From C00003060 sp964440795 (GTDB lineage: Bacteria; Desulfobacterota; Desulfobacteria; Desulfobacterales; C00003060): 64,000 nucleotides of DNA. The stretch lies in contig CAYTTQ010000001.1 in assembly GCA_964440795.1 (NCBI GenBank), positions 37,328 through 101,327 of the forward strand. Reading direction: 5' to 3'. A program made the translations under genes and the position numbers. Each line of letters starts with the position of its first letter. Positions within the stretch are counted from its first letter, which is position 1. Positions 52,177 to 61,222 of this stretch are shown in pieces. The notes beneath the pieces were generated by a model, which saw only the letters and a list, made by a program, of their open reading frames with translations, did not search any database and had not been told where the DNA came from.

Positions 52177-53238
52177 ATGCAAATTATTCAACGATACCTT
52201 GTCTTGGAGATCTTAAAAACGTTTGCCGTCGTTTTATCGGTATCTGTAGGCATCTATCTGGTGGTCGACTTTTTTGAGAAAGTAGATAATTTTCTCGAAG
52301 TGGGCGTCCCGGTGCTACAGGCACTGCCCTTCTTTTTTTTTCGGATTCCCTTCGTTGTCTCACAAGTCGTCCCTATCGGCGTATTGCTTGCCGTCTTGAT
52401 TGTTTTAGGCCTCATGACCCGAAATAAGGAGTTGCTGGCCTTGCAAAGCGGCGGCGTCAGCAAACTCTATCTCTTAATGCCGCTCCAGGTTCTAGGCCTG
52501 GTTTTCAGTGTCTTCACCTTTTTTCTCGCCGAGGCCTTGGTCCCTATTACGATGGCTCAGGCCAACGAGCTATGGCGGGTAAAGACCCACGAACAAGTTT
52601 CTACGTTTAGGCAAAAAGACATATGGCTTAAAGCCCGCGAAGCCATTTATCATATCGGCTATTTTAATCCGGCAGACAAAAGTATATCCGATGTCACCCT
52701 TAATTTCTTCGACGATGACTTCAATCTGATCCTCCGTATCGAGGCCGAAGAGGGACGATATAAAAACGGAAGGTGGCTTCTCTTAGATTGTGTCGAGCAA
52801 AGGCGACTGTCGGATGGCACGTATGATATTGGCTATCCTGAATCGCTTGACGGCCCGCAGGATTTTGCTCCGGACGATTTGAAAAAGGTGGTAAAACAAT
52901 CTGAAGAAATGAGTCTAATCGAACTCTCTGGTTACATCAAAAAAATAAAAGAGGAGGGATACGATTCGAGGCCGTATCAGGTGGACTGGCACGCCAAGTT
53001 GGCTTTTCCTGCGGTTTGTCTGGTGATGACCATCGTAGGGCCGGCAATAGCACTCAGGAATCCCAGGCAGGAAGGTATCGCCATGGGCATTGCCTATGGA
53101 ATTGCTGTCTGTTTTTGCTATTGGATTATTCACGCCTTTTGCCTGTCTCTCGGACACAGCGGTCTGCTCCCTCCCCTGGTGGCGGCCTGGACGGCGAACA
53201 TTCTCTTTGCCATTCCGGGCATCGCCTTGCTGGTTTGA
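52177..53238 (+). CDS. lptG: LPS export permease LptG
   Basis: A 353-residue second permease of the LptBFG complex. It starts MQIIQRYLVLEILKTFAVV, has VVPIGVLLAVLIVLGLMTRNKELLALQ, a periplasmic jellyroll (~125-270) and C-terminal spans (FPAVCLVMTIVGPAIALR, IAYGIAVCFCYWIIHAFCLS). ATG 52177 lies immediately after the lptF stop, so translation is coupled. lpxK follows with its start about 90 nt downstream. Confidence 0.95.
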   Translation: MQIIQRYLVLEILKTFAVVLSVSVGIYLVVDFFEKVDNFLEVGVPVLQALPFFFFRIPFVVSQVVPIGVLLAVLIVLGLMTRNKELLALQSGGVSKLYLLMPLQVLGLVFSVFTFFLAEALVPITMAQANELWRVKTHEQVSTFRQKDIWLKAREAIYHIGYFNPADKSISDVTLNFFDDDFNLILRIEAEEGRYKNGRWLLLDCVEQRRLSDGTYDIGYPESLDGPQDFAPDDLKKVVKQSEEMSLIELSGYIKKIKEEGYDSRPYQVDWHAKLAFPAVCLVMTIVGPAIALRNPRQEGIAMGIAYGIAVCFCYWIIHAFCLSLGHSGLLPPLVAAWTANILFAIPGIALLV

Positions 53239-53327
53239 AGAACGATGCAGGAAACGGTTCCGATATGCCGTCGCCACTCAGCACGAACATCGAAAAGCCG
53301 GCGTCATGCCAACAACCCGGGGGTCTC

Positions 53328-54455
53328 ATGCACCTTGAGTCGATTAAAAAAAAGATAGCGCAGGTCATGTCCCAAGGTGAGAGCTATGAGTCTGCCCGCC
53401 CTTTTTCAACGCTTCTTTTTCTGCTTTCCCTCCTATATCGGGGGTTGGTCCGCCAGCGGATACGTCTTTATCGGTGTGGGGTGTTCAAGTCTCGGAAGCT
53501 ACCTTGTATGGTCATATCCGTAGGCAACATTACAGTCGGCGGCGTCGGCAAGACGCCTGTGGTCATCTACATCGTTGAGTTACTTAAGGCCCTGGGGTAC
53601 AATGTTGCCGTATTGAGCCGGGGATACAAGGGTAAGATGTACAAACAGGGCGGTATTGTCAGTGACGGGCAAAAAGTATACATGAGCTCTGCAGCAGCGG
53701 GCGACGAGCCCTACTTGATGGCCCAAAAACTTAAAGACGTTCCGGTTCTCATCGGCAAGAACCGATTCGAAATGGGGTGTAAGGCAATCCGACGGTTTTA
53801 TACTCAAATTCTGGTCATGGACGATGGCTTTCAGCACATCCAATTAGACCGAGACATTGATTTGCTCCTCTTAGACAGTGCGAGACCTTTTGGCAACGGA
53901 TATTGTATCCCCAGAGGGCCGTTGCGTGAGCCATTGGCGGGGATTAAGCGTGCCGGCGCCATAGTCCTGACACGTCACGAAAGTACCGTCTGCCAGGCGG
54001 GAACCGATCTCAAGAAAGAAATCGGCGACGAGAAAACCCCCGTATTTCGTTGTGAGCACGTACCAACCAGGCTAAGCGTTGCCGGATCAGGACCCTCACT
54101 GGCGGTGACATCGCTAAAAGGTCGAAAACTTTTTGCCTTTTCCGGCATCAGTCGTAATGATAGCTTTCGCAAAACCGTCACGGATCTGGGCGGCACAATC
54201 GACGGGTATGTTGACTTCTTTGATCATCACCCGTACTCATCGGAGGACCTGCTGCTTATCTGGAAGCAAGCTACCCAGTTCAAAGTCGACAATGTGGTTA
54301 CCACCGAAAAGGACTACGTAAGGATATGTACGCAACTACCAAAAACACCGCCATTACTCATCTTGGAGGTTTCGATCTCTTTCGGTAGTGACAACGACGG
54401 CTTTGAACGATATATAACAAACCGGATCTCCAAAGGGGAACAGAGATACTCCTAA
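53328..54455 (+). CDS. lpxK: Tetraacyldisaccharide 4'-kinase
   Basis: A 375-residue membrane-associated kinase adding the 4' phosphate to the lipid A precursor. An N-terminal hydrophobic helix (PFSTLLFLLSLLYRGLV) precedes the P-loop VGNITVGGVGKTPVVIY; LSRGYKGK, AAAGDEPYLMA and VMDDGFQHIQLDRDIDLLLLD are family motifs. ATG 53328 is chosen because it gives the usual LpxK N-terminus; a longer frame runs back into lptG. No KdtA/WaaA (Kdo transferase) gene is present in this cluster, although Kdo addition normally follows. Confidence 0.96.
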   Translation: MHLESIKKKIAQVMSQGESYESARPFSTLLFLLSLLYRGLVRQRIRLYRCGVFKSRKLPCMVISVGNITVGGVGKTPVVIYIVELLKALGYNVAVLSRGYKGKMYKQGGIVSDGQKVYMSSAAAGDEPYLMAQKLKDVPVLIGKNRFEMGCKAIRRFYTQILVMDDGFQHIQLDRDIDLLLLDSARPFGNGYCIPRGPLREPLAGIKRAGAIVLTRHESTVCQAGTDLKKEIGDEKTPVFRCEHVPTRLSVAGSGPSLAVTSLKGRKLFAFSGISRNDSFRKTVTDLGGTIDGYVDFFDHHPYSSEDLLLIWKQATQFKVDNVVTTEKDYVRICTQLPKTPPLLILEVSISFGSDNDGFERYITNRISKGEQRYS

Positions 54456-54543
54456 AGAAAAACAAACATTTTCCATGGAATTCCACCTCAGTGGGATGTG
54501 AAGTCGTCAGACCACGGGGAACAAGGGAAGGAGCGGCGACACA

Positions 54544-55509
54544 TTGAAAGCGTTGGTTACCGGTGCTGCCGGTTTTATCGGCTCCCATCTATCTGAGTAC
54601 CTTATCGCAAAGGGCTGTCATGTAGTGGGCATCGACAACTTTGCCGATTACTACTCAAGATCCATAAAGGAGAAAAACCTACGCGGGCTTGCTGACAACC
54701 CGGACTTTGAGTTCGTAGAAACATCCTTGTTGAAAGCGAATCTGAGTGAACTGGTAAAAGACAAGGATGCCGTGTTCCACCAGGCCGCCCAAGCCGGAGT
54801 AAGGGCCAGCTGGGGCGAAAGTTTCCGAATCTATACGGACACCAATATCCTGGCGACCCAACAACTCCTTGAGGCCTGCAAGGGAGGGCAAATCCGAAAA
54901 TTTGTATATGCCTCGTCGTCTTCGGTATATGGAGATACCTTGGACCTGCCGATGACTGAACGTTCCCTCCCTGAACCGGTATCACCCTACGGGGTATCAA
55001 AGTTGGCGGCAGAACATCTGTGCGGGCTTTACCACAGAAATTTCGGCGTTCCCGCCGTCTCTCTTCGCTACTTTACGGTATTCGGCCCTCGGCAACGGCC
55101 GGATATGGCTTTTCACCGGTTTTTCAAGTGGGCCCTGTCGGGCAGTCCCATAGCAGTGTACGGGGACGGCGAGCAAAGTCGTGACTTTACCTGCGTGGAC
55201 GACATTGTAGCAGCTAACTGGCTGGCTTATGAAAAAGCGGGTCCCGGGGATGTGTTCAATATCGGTGGCGGCGCTCGAATTACACTCAATGAGGCCATCA
55301 AAGTTATTGAACGGATTGTCGGTACACGCCTCGAGGTGCGATATCAGTCGGTTGCCAAGGGCGACGTACGACACACCTCGGCAGACATGAGCAAGGCGAA
55401 ACAACTCCTTGGCTATCATCCCAAGGTTTCGGTTGAAGAAGGCCTGCAAAGAGAACATGAATGGATCCGGGAACTCGTGGACCGGGAGCAAAAACGAGCA
55501 ATGTCATAA
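54544..55509 (+). CDS. NAD-dependent epimerase (UDP-glucose/UDP-glucuronate 4-epimerase-like)
   Basis: A 321-residue extended short-chain dehydrogenase acting on nucleotide sugars. NAD motif VTGAAGFIGSHLSEYL, the substrate site YASSSSVYG, catalytic SPYGVSKLAAEHL, and RYFTVFGPRQRPDMAF place it with UDP-glucose/UDP-glucuronate epimerases. The start appears to be TTG at 54544: it gives the canonical N-terminus MKALVTGAAGFIGSH and has AAGGAG ten bases upstream; no in-frame ATG lies nearby. It probably supplies a sugar for the LPS core or O-chain. Confidence 0.93.
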   Translation: MKALVTGAAGFIGSHLSEYLIAKGCHVVGIDNFADYYSRSIKEKNLRGLADNPDFEFVETSLLKANLSELVKDKDAVFHQAAQAGVRASWGESFRIYTDTNILATQQLLEACKGGQIRKFVYASSSSVYGDTLDLPMTERSLPEPVSPYGVSKLAAEHLCGLYHRNFGVPAVSLRYFTVFGPRQRPDMAFHRFFKWALSGSPIAVYGDGEQSRDFTCVDDIVAANWLAYEKAGPGDVFNIGGGARITLNEAIKVIERIVGTRLEVRYQSVAKGDVRHTSADMSKAKQLLGYHPKVSVEEGLQREHEWIRELVDREQKRAMS

Positions 55510-55582
55510 AGCTGCAAAGCTTGTATAGGCCGCAAGCAAGCTGATTTGGGAATTTCAAAGAGACATCAGAAGGAAGACAAAA

Positions 55583-55762
55583 ATGGCGATTAGTCAAGAA
55601 TTGCTGGACATCTTAGCGTGTCCCAAGTGTAAGGGAGACATTCACCTGAATGATACCGGAGACGGCCTCATCTGTGATCACTGCCGGCTCCTGTACGAAA
55701 TCAAAGACGACATCCCTATCATGCTCATAGATGAGGCAAAACCGATCCAAAAAGACGTATGA
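55583..55762 (+). CDS. Trm112-like zinc ribbon protein
   Basis: A 59-residue protein (ATG 55583, TGA 55760-55762) starting MAISQELLDILACPKCKGDI with a second pair CDHC and the ending LLYEIKDDIPIMLIDEA, the signature of the bacterial Trm112/YcaR family. These small zinc proteins usually act as partners of methyltransferases, and are often next to lpxK. AGGAAG lies six bases before the ATG. It is the last gene of the plus-strand envelope cluster. Confidence 0.92.
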   Translation: MAISQELLDILACPKCKGDIHLNDTGDGLICDHCRLLYEIKDDIPIMLIDEAKPIQKDV

Positions 55763-55771
55763 TCGAATTCT

Positions 55772-55798
55772 AACACGGCATTATTCGCAAACCGTGTT
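55772..55798 (+). terminator. Weak hairpin between convergent operons
   Basis: AACACGG (55772-55778) and CCGTGTT (55792-55798) enclose 13 nt, followed by TTGG. It lies between the Trm112-like gene and the convergent radical SAM gene, so it may end both transcripts, but the stem is short. Confidence 0.35.
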
Positions 55799-55837
55799 TT
55801 GGTAGCCCTTCATTCAACCCCAGCGCCACCGTATTCA

Positions 55838-57361
55838 TCAGGTACGGTTCTCTCTGGTAAAATAATCGGATATCACCCCCATGAAAGGGTTATATTTGAT
55901 GGCGTAGTGACTGAGGCCCTGTCGCACGAACATGTCCGAGATGGCTTGATCCCGCTTACGTATATCTTCCGCGTTTCGTTCCCATGCCTCGTCCTCCAGT
56001 TCCAGGATTCGCTCTACCTCCTTTGCGTAGAAGTCGGCAGTGGGAAGGTTCGAATACGCATTTACAAACCAGGGCATGACCGTTCCTACCTTTTTGAGAA
56101 AGAGGTTGTGCTCGGAGCCGAAGTCGAGACACGATGCTTCTGTAAAATTAGCCAAATCAGTCATCTTCTTAAAGTCTACGAAACCCATCTCTACGCTTAA
56201 TTCATAGGCCCGGGTACCGGGAAACGGAAAGAAAAAAGACCAGCGAAAGCGTCCGGGCTTTGCCTCGGCAACCAACCGTATCGTGGCCATGACGTCCTCG
56301 CGCGCTTCACCGGGCAGACCGATCATCAAAAAAACCGAAGAATGGAGGCCATATTCATGGGCGCTTTGTATGGCCTGCACAATCTTTTCGTTTTTCATGT
56401 GGCGGTTCAGAATCAACCTACGAACCCGGGGGCTGCCGCTCTCGATACCGAACTTGACGATACGACAGTTCGCCTCCGCCAGTCGACGGGCCATGGCGTG
56501 ATTAAAAAAACCTACATGGGCATTCACCACAAAAGGGATATTGCATATTTCTTTATAGCGACGACAAAACTCCGCCACGTAGCCACGGTCAAAGGTAAAT
56601 AAGTCGTCGTCGAAAATAAACATTTTGATGTTGGAATACCGACTCGTCAGATCGGTGATCTCAAAAAGCAGCTGATCCAAATCAAAATGCCGGATATAGT
56701 TTAAATCTTTAAATCGACAATGAAGATCTTTTTTATACAGGGCCACGACTTGATGATTCAGGCAGTAGGTACAGGAAAAAGGACAACCGCGAGAGGCCAT
56801 GAGGCCCACCCAGCCGTCCTTGGCATCGATGATCCGTTGAAAGTCAAAGACATCGTAATCCTTCACCGGTAAAGATTGCAGATCCGGCAACGGCCGTAGC
56901 GGGTTAATTCGAACCTCGCCATACCATTTAAGACCAAGATTCCTCACATCCTCCAGATCCTCCCCGGCTTCCAACCGTTCCACGAACTCCAAAAAAGCCT
57001 CTTCCGATTCTCCGCGAAACACAAAATCGAACAGCCCGGTTTCCAACACGGATTCCGGTGTTGCAGTGGCATGGATCCCTCCGCATACCACCGGGGCATC
57101 CGTGGCTTCCCGAACCCAGCCGGCCAATTCTTTCGCGTACGACCATTGATTTGTCACCACGGAAAACCCCACCAGCTCCGGGGAGAGTTTTTGGAGTCGA
57201 TCTAAAAAGAGCGCCTTTGAAGGCAGCGGATCGAGTTTCTCGCACAGCTGCCATAGCGTCACCTCATGTCCGGCCTGTTTAAGCAAAGCCGACATGTGTG
57301 CCAGGCCGTAGTTGAAACCGACCTGTGAATTGGCATTTGGATAAATAAACAGTATTTTCAT
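55838..57361 (-). CDS. B12-binding-type radical SAM protein
   Basis: A 507-residue enzyme. Residues 1-135 are a cobalamin-binding-like Rossmann domain (ILFIYPNANSQVGFNYGLAH, LVGFSVVTNQW, VVCGGIHATATPESVLE) but without a DxHxxG motif. The radical SAM core follows with the Fe-S motif MASRGCPFSCTYCLNH and FIFDDDLFTFDRGYV, KFGIESGSPRVRRLILNR. The C-terminal ~130 residues are specific. The ATG overlaps the GT9-like gene stop (ATGA). It is the last gene of the core-oligosaccharide operon, so a sugar or lipid modification is likely but the substrate is unknown. Confidence 0.92.
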   Translation of the reverse strand: MKILFIYPNANSQVGFNYGLAHMSALLKQAGHEVTLWQLCEKLDPLPSKALFLDRLQKLSPELVGFSVVTNQWSYAKELAGWVREATDAPVVCGGIHATATPESVLETGLFDFVFRGESEEAFLEFVERLEAGEDLEDVRNLGLKWYGEVRINPLRPLPDLQSLPVKDYDVFDFQRIIDAKDGWVGLMASRGCPFSCTYCLNHQVVALYKKDLHCRFKDLNYIRHFDLDQLLFEITDLTSRYSNIKMFIFDDDLFTFDRGYVAEFCRRYKEICNIPFVVNAHVGFFNHAMARRLAEANCRIVKFGIESGSPRVRRLILNRHMKNEKIVQAIQSAHEYGLHSSVFLMIGLPGEAREDVMATIRLVAEAKPGRFRWSFFFPFPGTRAYELSVEMGFVDFKKMTDLANFTEASCLDFGSEHNLFLKKVGTVMPWFVNAYSNLPTADFYAKEVERILELEDEAWERNAEDIRKRDQAISDMFVRQGLSHYAIKYNPFMGVISDYFTRENRT

Positions 57362-58887
57362 TTTGTTAACAGAAAACGGTGAAAACCCCGCGCATGCATC
57401 ACGCGGGCGGTAATGTCGTCGGGGTCTATGGAAACGGGATCCGTCAGTGTATCCACATGAACGATCCGACAGCTGTTCCTGCCGAAAGCACTCCAACGGC
57501 GGATGAAACGCATATTGTTTGACCCGGCGAAAACCGTTACACACGGCGTTCCCAAAGCGGCTGCGATATGCTGGCAGGCCGAATCATAACCGATGAATTC
57601 ATCGGCCACTGAAATCAGTCCCCCGATTTCACCGATCGTGGTCTCGACACCGATGACTCCGTTCGAAACAACGGCGTCTTGTTGCGAATCCAACCAATCC
57701 AACCAATCCGACGGGGCATGGGCCACCGGATACCCCGAAGCTTGTACCGCCTGCAATAACGCCTCGCTTCCCGATGCCTCCACCCCACCGGCCCCCTTAT
57801 CCAAAAAGACCACCGTACCCGGCTCGTTAAGGAGGGCCAATAGCATCTTCTCTTCAAAGGCCGTCCCAACCCTTTTTCTCAGATTGCCGCCAACGCCGAA
57901 ATTCATGACGACGATTCTGCGGGCACCGCAACGCCGCAACCGATCGCGGAATCGAGCGGCCGGCTCCAAATTCCGGCGGGATATCCAAACTTTCGGATAA
58001 CAAACGGCTTCGTCGCCGAAAACCGTCCCCATCCAGTCATTCACATATTCAGCCATGGACATTTTTCGGTTGTATGCACTCTGAGATCGACTGTCGAAAA
58101 ACAAATACCGTTCCAGGGGAACAATGGGCAGAACCCCGAGCTGAGAATACCGCGAATCAGGGTCCACCAATATCATATTTTCAGGCGGACATTCCCGCTC
58201 TTCTCGCCGGACGGTCTCCAGCACCTGAAGCCAAGTGGACAGCCGCTCGAGTACCCCCCCTTTTCGTTCGTATGCCACTTCCCGGATCGTAACACCTGCA
58301 TCGGGACCGAATATTTCTGTCAATTTGCCTTCTCCCAAGAGGACTAGCTTCGCTTGGGGAAAGAACTGCTTCAGTCTTTGAATGATAACGCTGGTAATAG
58401 CCACATCCGCGCCGATGGTCACCCGCGACAACAAGACTATCTTCTTGATAACTTTTCCGGGCGAAAAAGAGCTACCGTTGGCACGGACACGTTGCATACG
58501 GTCCATAAGGGCGTCAAACGAATCAATATCAAAGGCCCTGAGCTCCTGATCCAGGGCTTGTCCGGCGGGAAGATGTCTGCAAAAAGAGATGACCTGTGCC
58601 ATGACCCGGTTATACGTCAGGGTTTGCAATTCCTCGAATTCGTCGCAAAGCCGTTCAACAATAATACCGAAAAGGGCTTGAGCGGCTGCTCCGGGGTCAC
58701 CTTCTTCCGAAAAGGCGGTCATGTCACACAGCAGATCGATATATTCCTTTTCATAAGAACAGTCCTTGAGATAGGAATCTAGGAAAGAATAGGCAATGCG
58801 CCGGGTGAGGCGTGTCAGTTCTTCGGAGCTGTACCCCTCTTGCCGGAGACGCGCCCATTGTTCCTTATAAGGAAGCGGTTTCATCAT
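57358..58887 (-). CDS. GT9-like glycosyltransferase with an N-terminal helical extension
   Basis: A 509-residue protein. Residues 1-~160 are a helical region not found in standard heptosyltransferases. The rest resembles GT9: a Rossmann start (KKIVLLSRVTIGADVAITSVI), FPQAKLVLLGEGKL, VMNFGVGGNLRKRVG and the C-terminal DEFIGYDSACQHIAAALGTP, where the usual DSGPMH reads YDSACQH. It may transfer heptose or another sugar to the core. Its start lies 23 nt inside the end of the upstream waaF gene, and its stop overlaps the radical SAM start. Confidence 0.8.
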   Translation of the reverse strand: MMKPLPYKEQWARLRQEGYSSEELTRLTRRIAYSFLDSYLKDCSYEKEYIDLLCDMTAFSEEGDPGAAAQALFGIIVERLCDEFEELQTLTYNRVMAQVISFCRHLPAGQALDQELRAFDIDSFDALMDRMQRVRANGSSFSPGKVIKKIVLLSRVTIGADVAITSVIIQRLKQFFPQAKLVLLGEGKLTEIFGPDAGVTIREVAYERKGGVLERLSTWLQVLETVRREERECPPENMILVDPDSRYSQLGVLPIVPLERYLFFDSRSQSAYNRKMSMAEYVNDWMGTVFGDEAVCYPKVWISRRNLEPAARFRDRLRRCGARRIVVMNFGVGGNLRKRVGTAFEEKMLLALLNEPGTVVFLDKGAGGVEASGSEALLQAVQASGYPVAHAPSDWLDWLDSQQDAVVSNGVIGVETTIGEIGGLISVADEFIGYDSACQHIAAALGTPCVTVFAGSNNMRFIRRWSAFGRNSCRIVHVDTLTDPVSIDPDDITARVMHARGFHRFLLTK

Positions 58888-59929
58888 TGTATACGGGCTG
58901 TTCTTTCAATAAACGTTCGCATGCGGCAAAAACGGCTTGCGGGCCGATCCGGGTCATGCATTCATGCTCGTACCGGCACACTTTCTCATGGCAGGGAATG
59001 CAAGCGAGTTTCCTTTGCAGTACAATGGTCTTTTCCAAATTGGATGCGGTGTACCTTGGATCCGTAGGCCCCATGACGACCACCACGGGGATGCCGAAGG
59101 CGACCGCGTAATGCCGTGGCCCCGTATCATTGGTAACCAACAAACGACACCGTTTCACCAGGGGTTTCAAGAGTGCCAGATCAACGTTATCGGGCGCAGT
59201 ATTGATGATGGGCGCTGTGCTTGCCTCTGTAATTTTACGGGCGATTTCTTGCTCGCCGGGACCGGCAAATAACAAAATACGGCAATCCCATTCCTTGTCA
59301 AGGTGGTCGGCCAAAGCGGCGAAATATTCGGGAGGCCAACATTTGGAAGACCCGAACTTGGCCCCGGGATTCAGCCCAATCACCAAATCCTCGGGCTTGA
59401 CGCCATGCCGGGCCAGAAGCCGTTCAGCTTCCCGATCAAGCCGGTCACAGGTAAAGAGTGCAGGCCGTCTTGATTCAGGGGGGTCCAGACCGAGCCACCT
59501 ACATATCCGCATGTAATAATTCACCATCGGAACCGGGGTAAAGCCGCTCTTGCCTCGGTGAGGCTTAGGCCCGCCCGTCAAAATTAGGGTTCTACAATTT
59601 CTGCTATACCCGTATGTCTCGCGGCTGCCACCCAGCCGGGCCAGCAGGGCGGCCCGGAATGAATTGGGCATGACGACCGAAATGTCGGGACCGACCCGCC
59701 GGAGTTTCTTCACCAGTTCCAGGAATCCGGCGGCCGATTTGTCCGCGCAACCGATCACCTCGTCAAACCACGGCCCGTCCTCTAGGACTCCTTGAACGTA
59801 GCTTCGGACCACAGCAATCAGTTTCGCATTGGGATAGCCACGGCGCAAACAGTCGAATACCGGAGTCGCCATGACGACATCTCCGACCCAGTTGGGGCAA
59901 AAGACTACCACCGTCCGTTTTGCTTTCAT
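58865..59929 (-). CDS. waaF: ADP-heptose:LPS heptosyltransferase II
   Basis: A 354-residue GT9 heptosyltransferase of the inner core. VVVFCPNWVGDVVMATPVFDC at the start (split here as VVVFCPNWVGDVV), VVMPNSFRAALLARLGG, GLNPGAKFGSSKCWPPEYFA and LLVTNDTGPRHYAVAFGIPVVVVMGPTDPRYT are diagnostic. The C-terminus has a Cys set (CIPCHEKVCRYEHECM) common in deltaproteobacterial members. The start may be ATG 59929 or 59950; the latter lies in the duplicated sequence beside the N gap. It overlaps the GT9-like gene downstream. Confidence 0.94.
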   Translation of the reverse strand: MKAKRTVVVFCPNWVGDVVMATPVFDCLRRGYPNAKLIAVVRSYVQGVLEDGPWFDEVIGCADKSAAGFLELVKKLRRVGPDISVVMPNSFRAALLARLGGSRETYGYSRNCRTLILTGGPKPHRGKSGFTPVPMVNYYMRICRWLGLDPPESRRPALFTCDRLDREAERLLARHGVKPEDLVIGLNPGAKFGSSKCWPPEYFAALADHLDKEWDCRILLFAGPGEQEIARKITEASTAPIINTAPDNVDLALLKPLVKRCRLLVTNDTGPRHYAVAFGIPVVVVMGPTDPRYTASNLEKTIVLQRKLACIPCHEKVCRYEHECMTRIGPQAVFAACERLLKEQPVYNDETASL

Positions 59930-59938
59930 TCCTTTGCG

Positions 59939-60148
59939 TCGCCCGACCATTTGTTTGTAGATCGAACCGAGACCCTATCGGACACCATGGGGCNNNNNNN
60001 NNNNNNNNNNNNNNNNNNNNNNNNNNNNNNNNNNNNNNNNNNNNNNNNNNNNNNNNNNNNNNNNNNNNNNNNNNNNNNNNNNNNNNNNNNNNNTCGCCCG
60101 ACCATTTGTTTGTAGATCGAACCGAGACCCTATCGGACACCATGGGGC
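59939..60148. other. Scaffold gap (100 N) with identical 55-nt flanks
   Basis: Bases 59994-60093 are N. The 55 bases before the gap (59939-59993) are identical to the 55 bases after it (60094-60148). This is what results when two overlapping contigs are joined by a default gap. The true sequence is probably continuous, with one 55-nt copy and no missing DNA; the start of waaF lies in this stretch. Confidence 0.85.
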
Positions 60149-60151
60149 GGT

Positions 60152-61222
60152 TCAACCAAAAAATCCGACTTCGCCTTCTCCCATAACCGCCTCGGAGAGT
60201 TTTTTTCTCACTGTTTCGGATCGTATGCGTCGCATGCATTCCCGGTCAATCTCCGGGCAGACCCGTTTGTAGCAGGGCGAACACGCGACCCCGGCCTCAA
60301 CAACCAAGTGCTCATTACCGCATGGGGCGGTTCGCCGGGCCGATGTGGGACCGAAAAGGGCTACATAAGGAGTACAAACAGCGGCTGCCAGATGACCGGG
60401 ACCCGAATCCGGACCCACAGCGGCCACGGCGGCCGCGATCACCGCCACCAGCTCTCGAATTGACGTTTCACCAACCAAGTTGACGGGAACCAACCCGTCA
60501 AACTCCGCGCAAAGTCGGTCCGAGGTCTTCCTTTGTGACTTTTCCCCGACCAGTAAGACCTGATGCTTGCCGGAAGCAAGAACATCTTTAATCAGCTGAA
60601 GATACCCTTCATATACCCAGTCTTTTGATTCCCACGCCGATCCCATCACCACGACCACAAAAGGCCTGTCAATGCCCGCAATAAGGCGGGGCATGTGGGA
60701 TGCCAGACGGGCTGCCGACAACCCGAAATCAGGCACTTCAGGGACAGCCACGCCCAGCGGTAAAAGAAATTTTAAGTAATGTTGCCATTTGGGCAACTCG
60801 TTTCCGTAATAGGGAATATATTCATTATTGAAAATCCAGTTCAGCTCTTTGGCATCCCGGGGATGGAAACCGATCCGTCGTCCGGCCCCGGAAAGAAAGG
60901 AAAACAGCCCACTCTTGAAGTGGCGCTGAAGATCGAGGGTCACGTCAAAATTCTCACCCATCAATCGCCTGTATAGCTTGACCAGGGCCGGGAGACCTTT
61001 AGGCCGATCGAACACGATCACCCGGTCGATGTCAGGATGAATCTCCACCACTTCCCTGCACTTCGGCTCAACCAACCACGTCAGCCTGCTCACCGGCAGC
61101 GCCCGTTTGATGGCTGTACCCAAACAAAGGCCGCGGGCGACGTCTCCTAAGGATCCCATCAGGACAATGAGAATTGAGGCATCCGATTCTAAGGTTGTCA
61201 TCCTGTGCCGCAGCGTTTTCAT
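60152..61222 (-). CDS. Heptosyltransferase family glycosyltransferase (GT9)
   Basis: A 356-residue GT9 protein, probably the first inner-core heptosyltransferase (WaaC-like). Motifs: ILIVLMGSLGDVARGLCLGTAI, LTWLVEPKCREVVEIHPDI, DVTLDLQRHFKSG, GFHPRDAKE, VVVVMGSAWESKDW, and VGPDSGPGHLAAAVCTPYVALFGPTS. The Cys-rich C-terminal ACSPCYKRVCPEIDRECM resembles that of the waaF product. It shares one base with the stop of the upstream kinase gene (TGATG), so coupling is likely. Assignment as WaaC rather than another heptosyltransferase is by context. Confidence 0.9.
   Translation of the reverse strand: MKTLRHRMTTLESDASILIVLMGSLGDVARGLCLGTAIKRALPVSRLTWLVEPKCREVVEIHPDIDRVIVFDRPKGLPALVKLYRRLMGENFDVTLDLQRHFKSGLFSFLSGAGRRIGFHPRDAKELNWIFNNEYIPYYGNELPKWQHYLKFLLPLGVAVPEVPDFGLSAARLASHMPRLIAGIDRPFVVVVMGSAWESKDWVYEGYLQLIKDVLASGKHQVLLVGEKSQRKTSDRLCAEFDGLVPVNLVGETSIRELVAVIAAAVAAVGPDSGPGHLAAAVCTPYVALFGPTSARRTAPCGNEHLVVEAGVACSPCYKRVCPEIDRECMRRIRSETVRKKLSEAVMGEGEVGFFG

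Noticed and set aside
59939..60148. A genuine 55-bp direct repeat
   Set aside because: The copies are perfect, directly border the Ns and have a typical k-mer length, so an assembly artefact is far more likely.
59792..60239. Open frames running through the N block
   Set aside because: They exist only because Ns do not contain stop codons; the flanking sequence belongs to known genes and a duplicated contig end.
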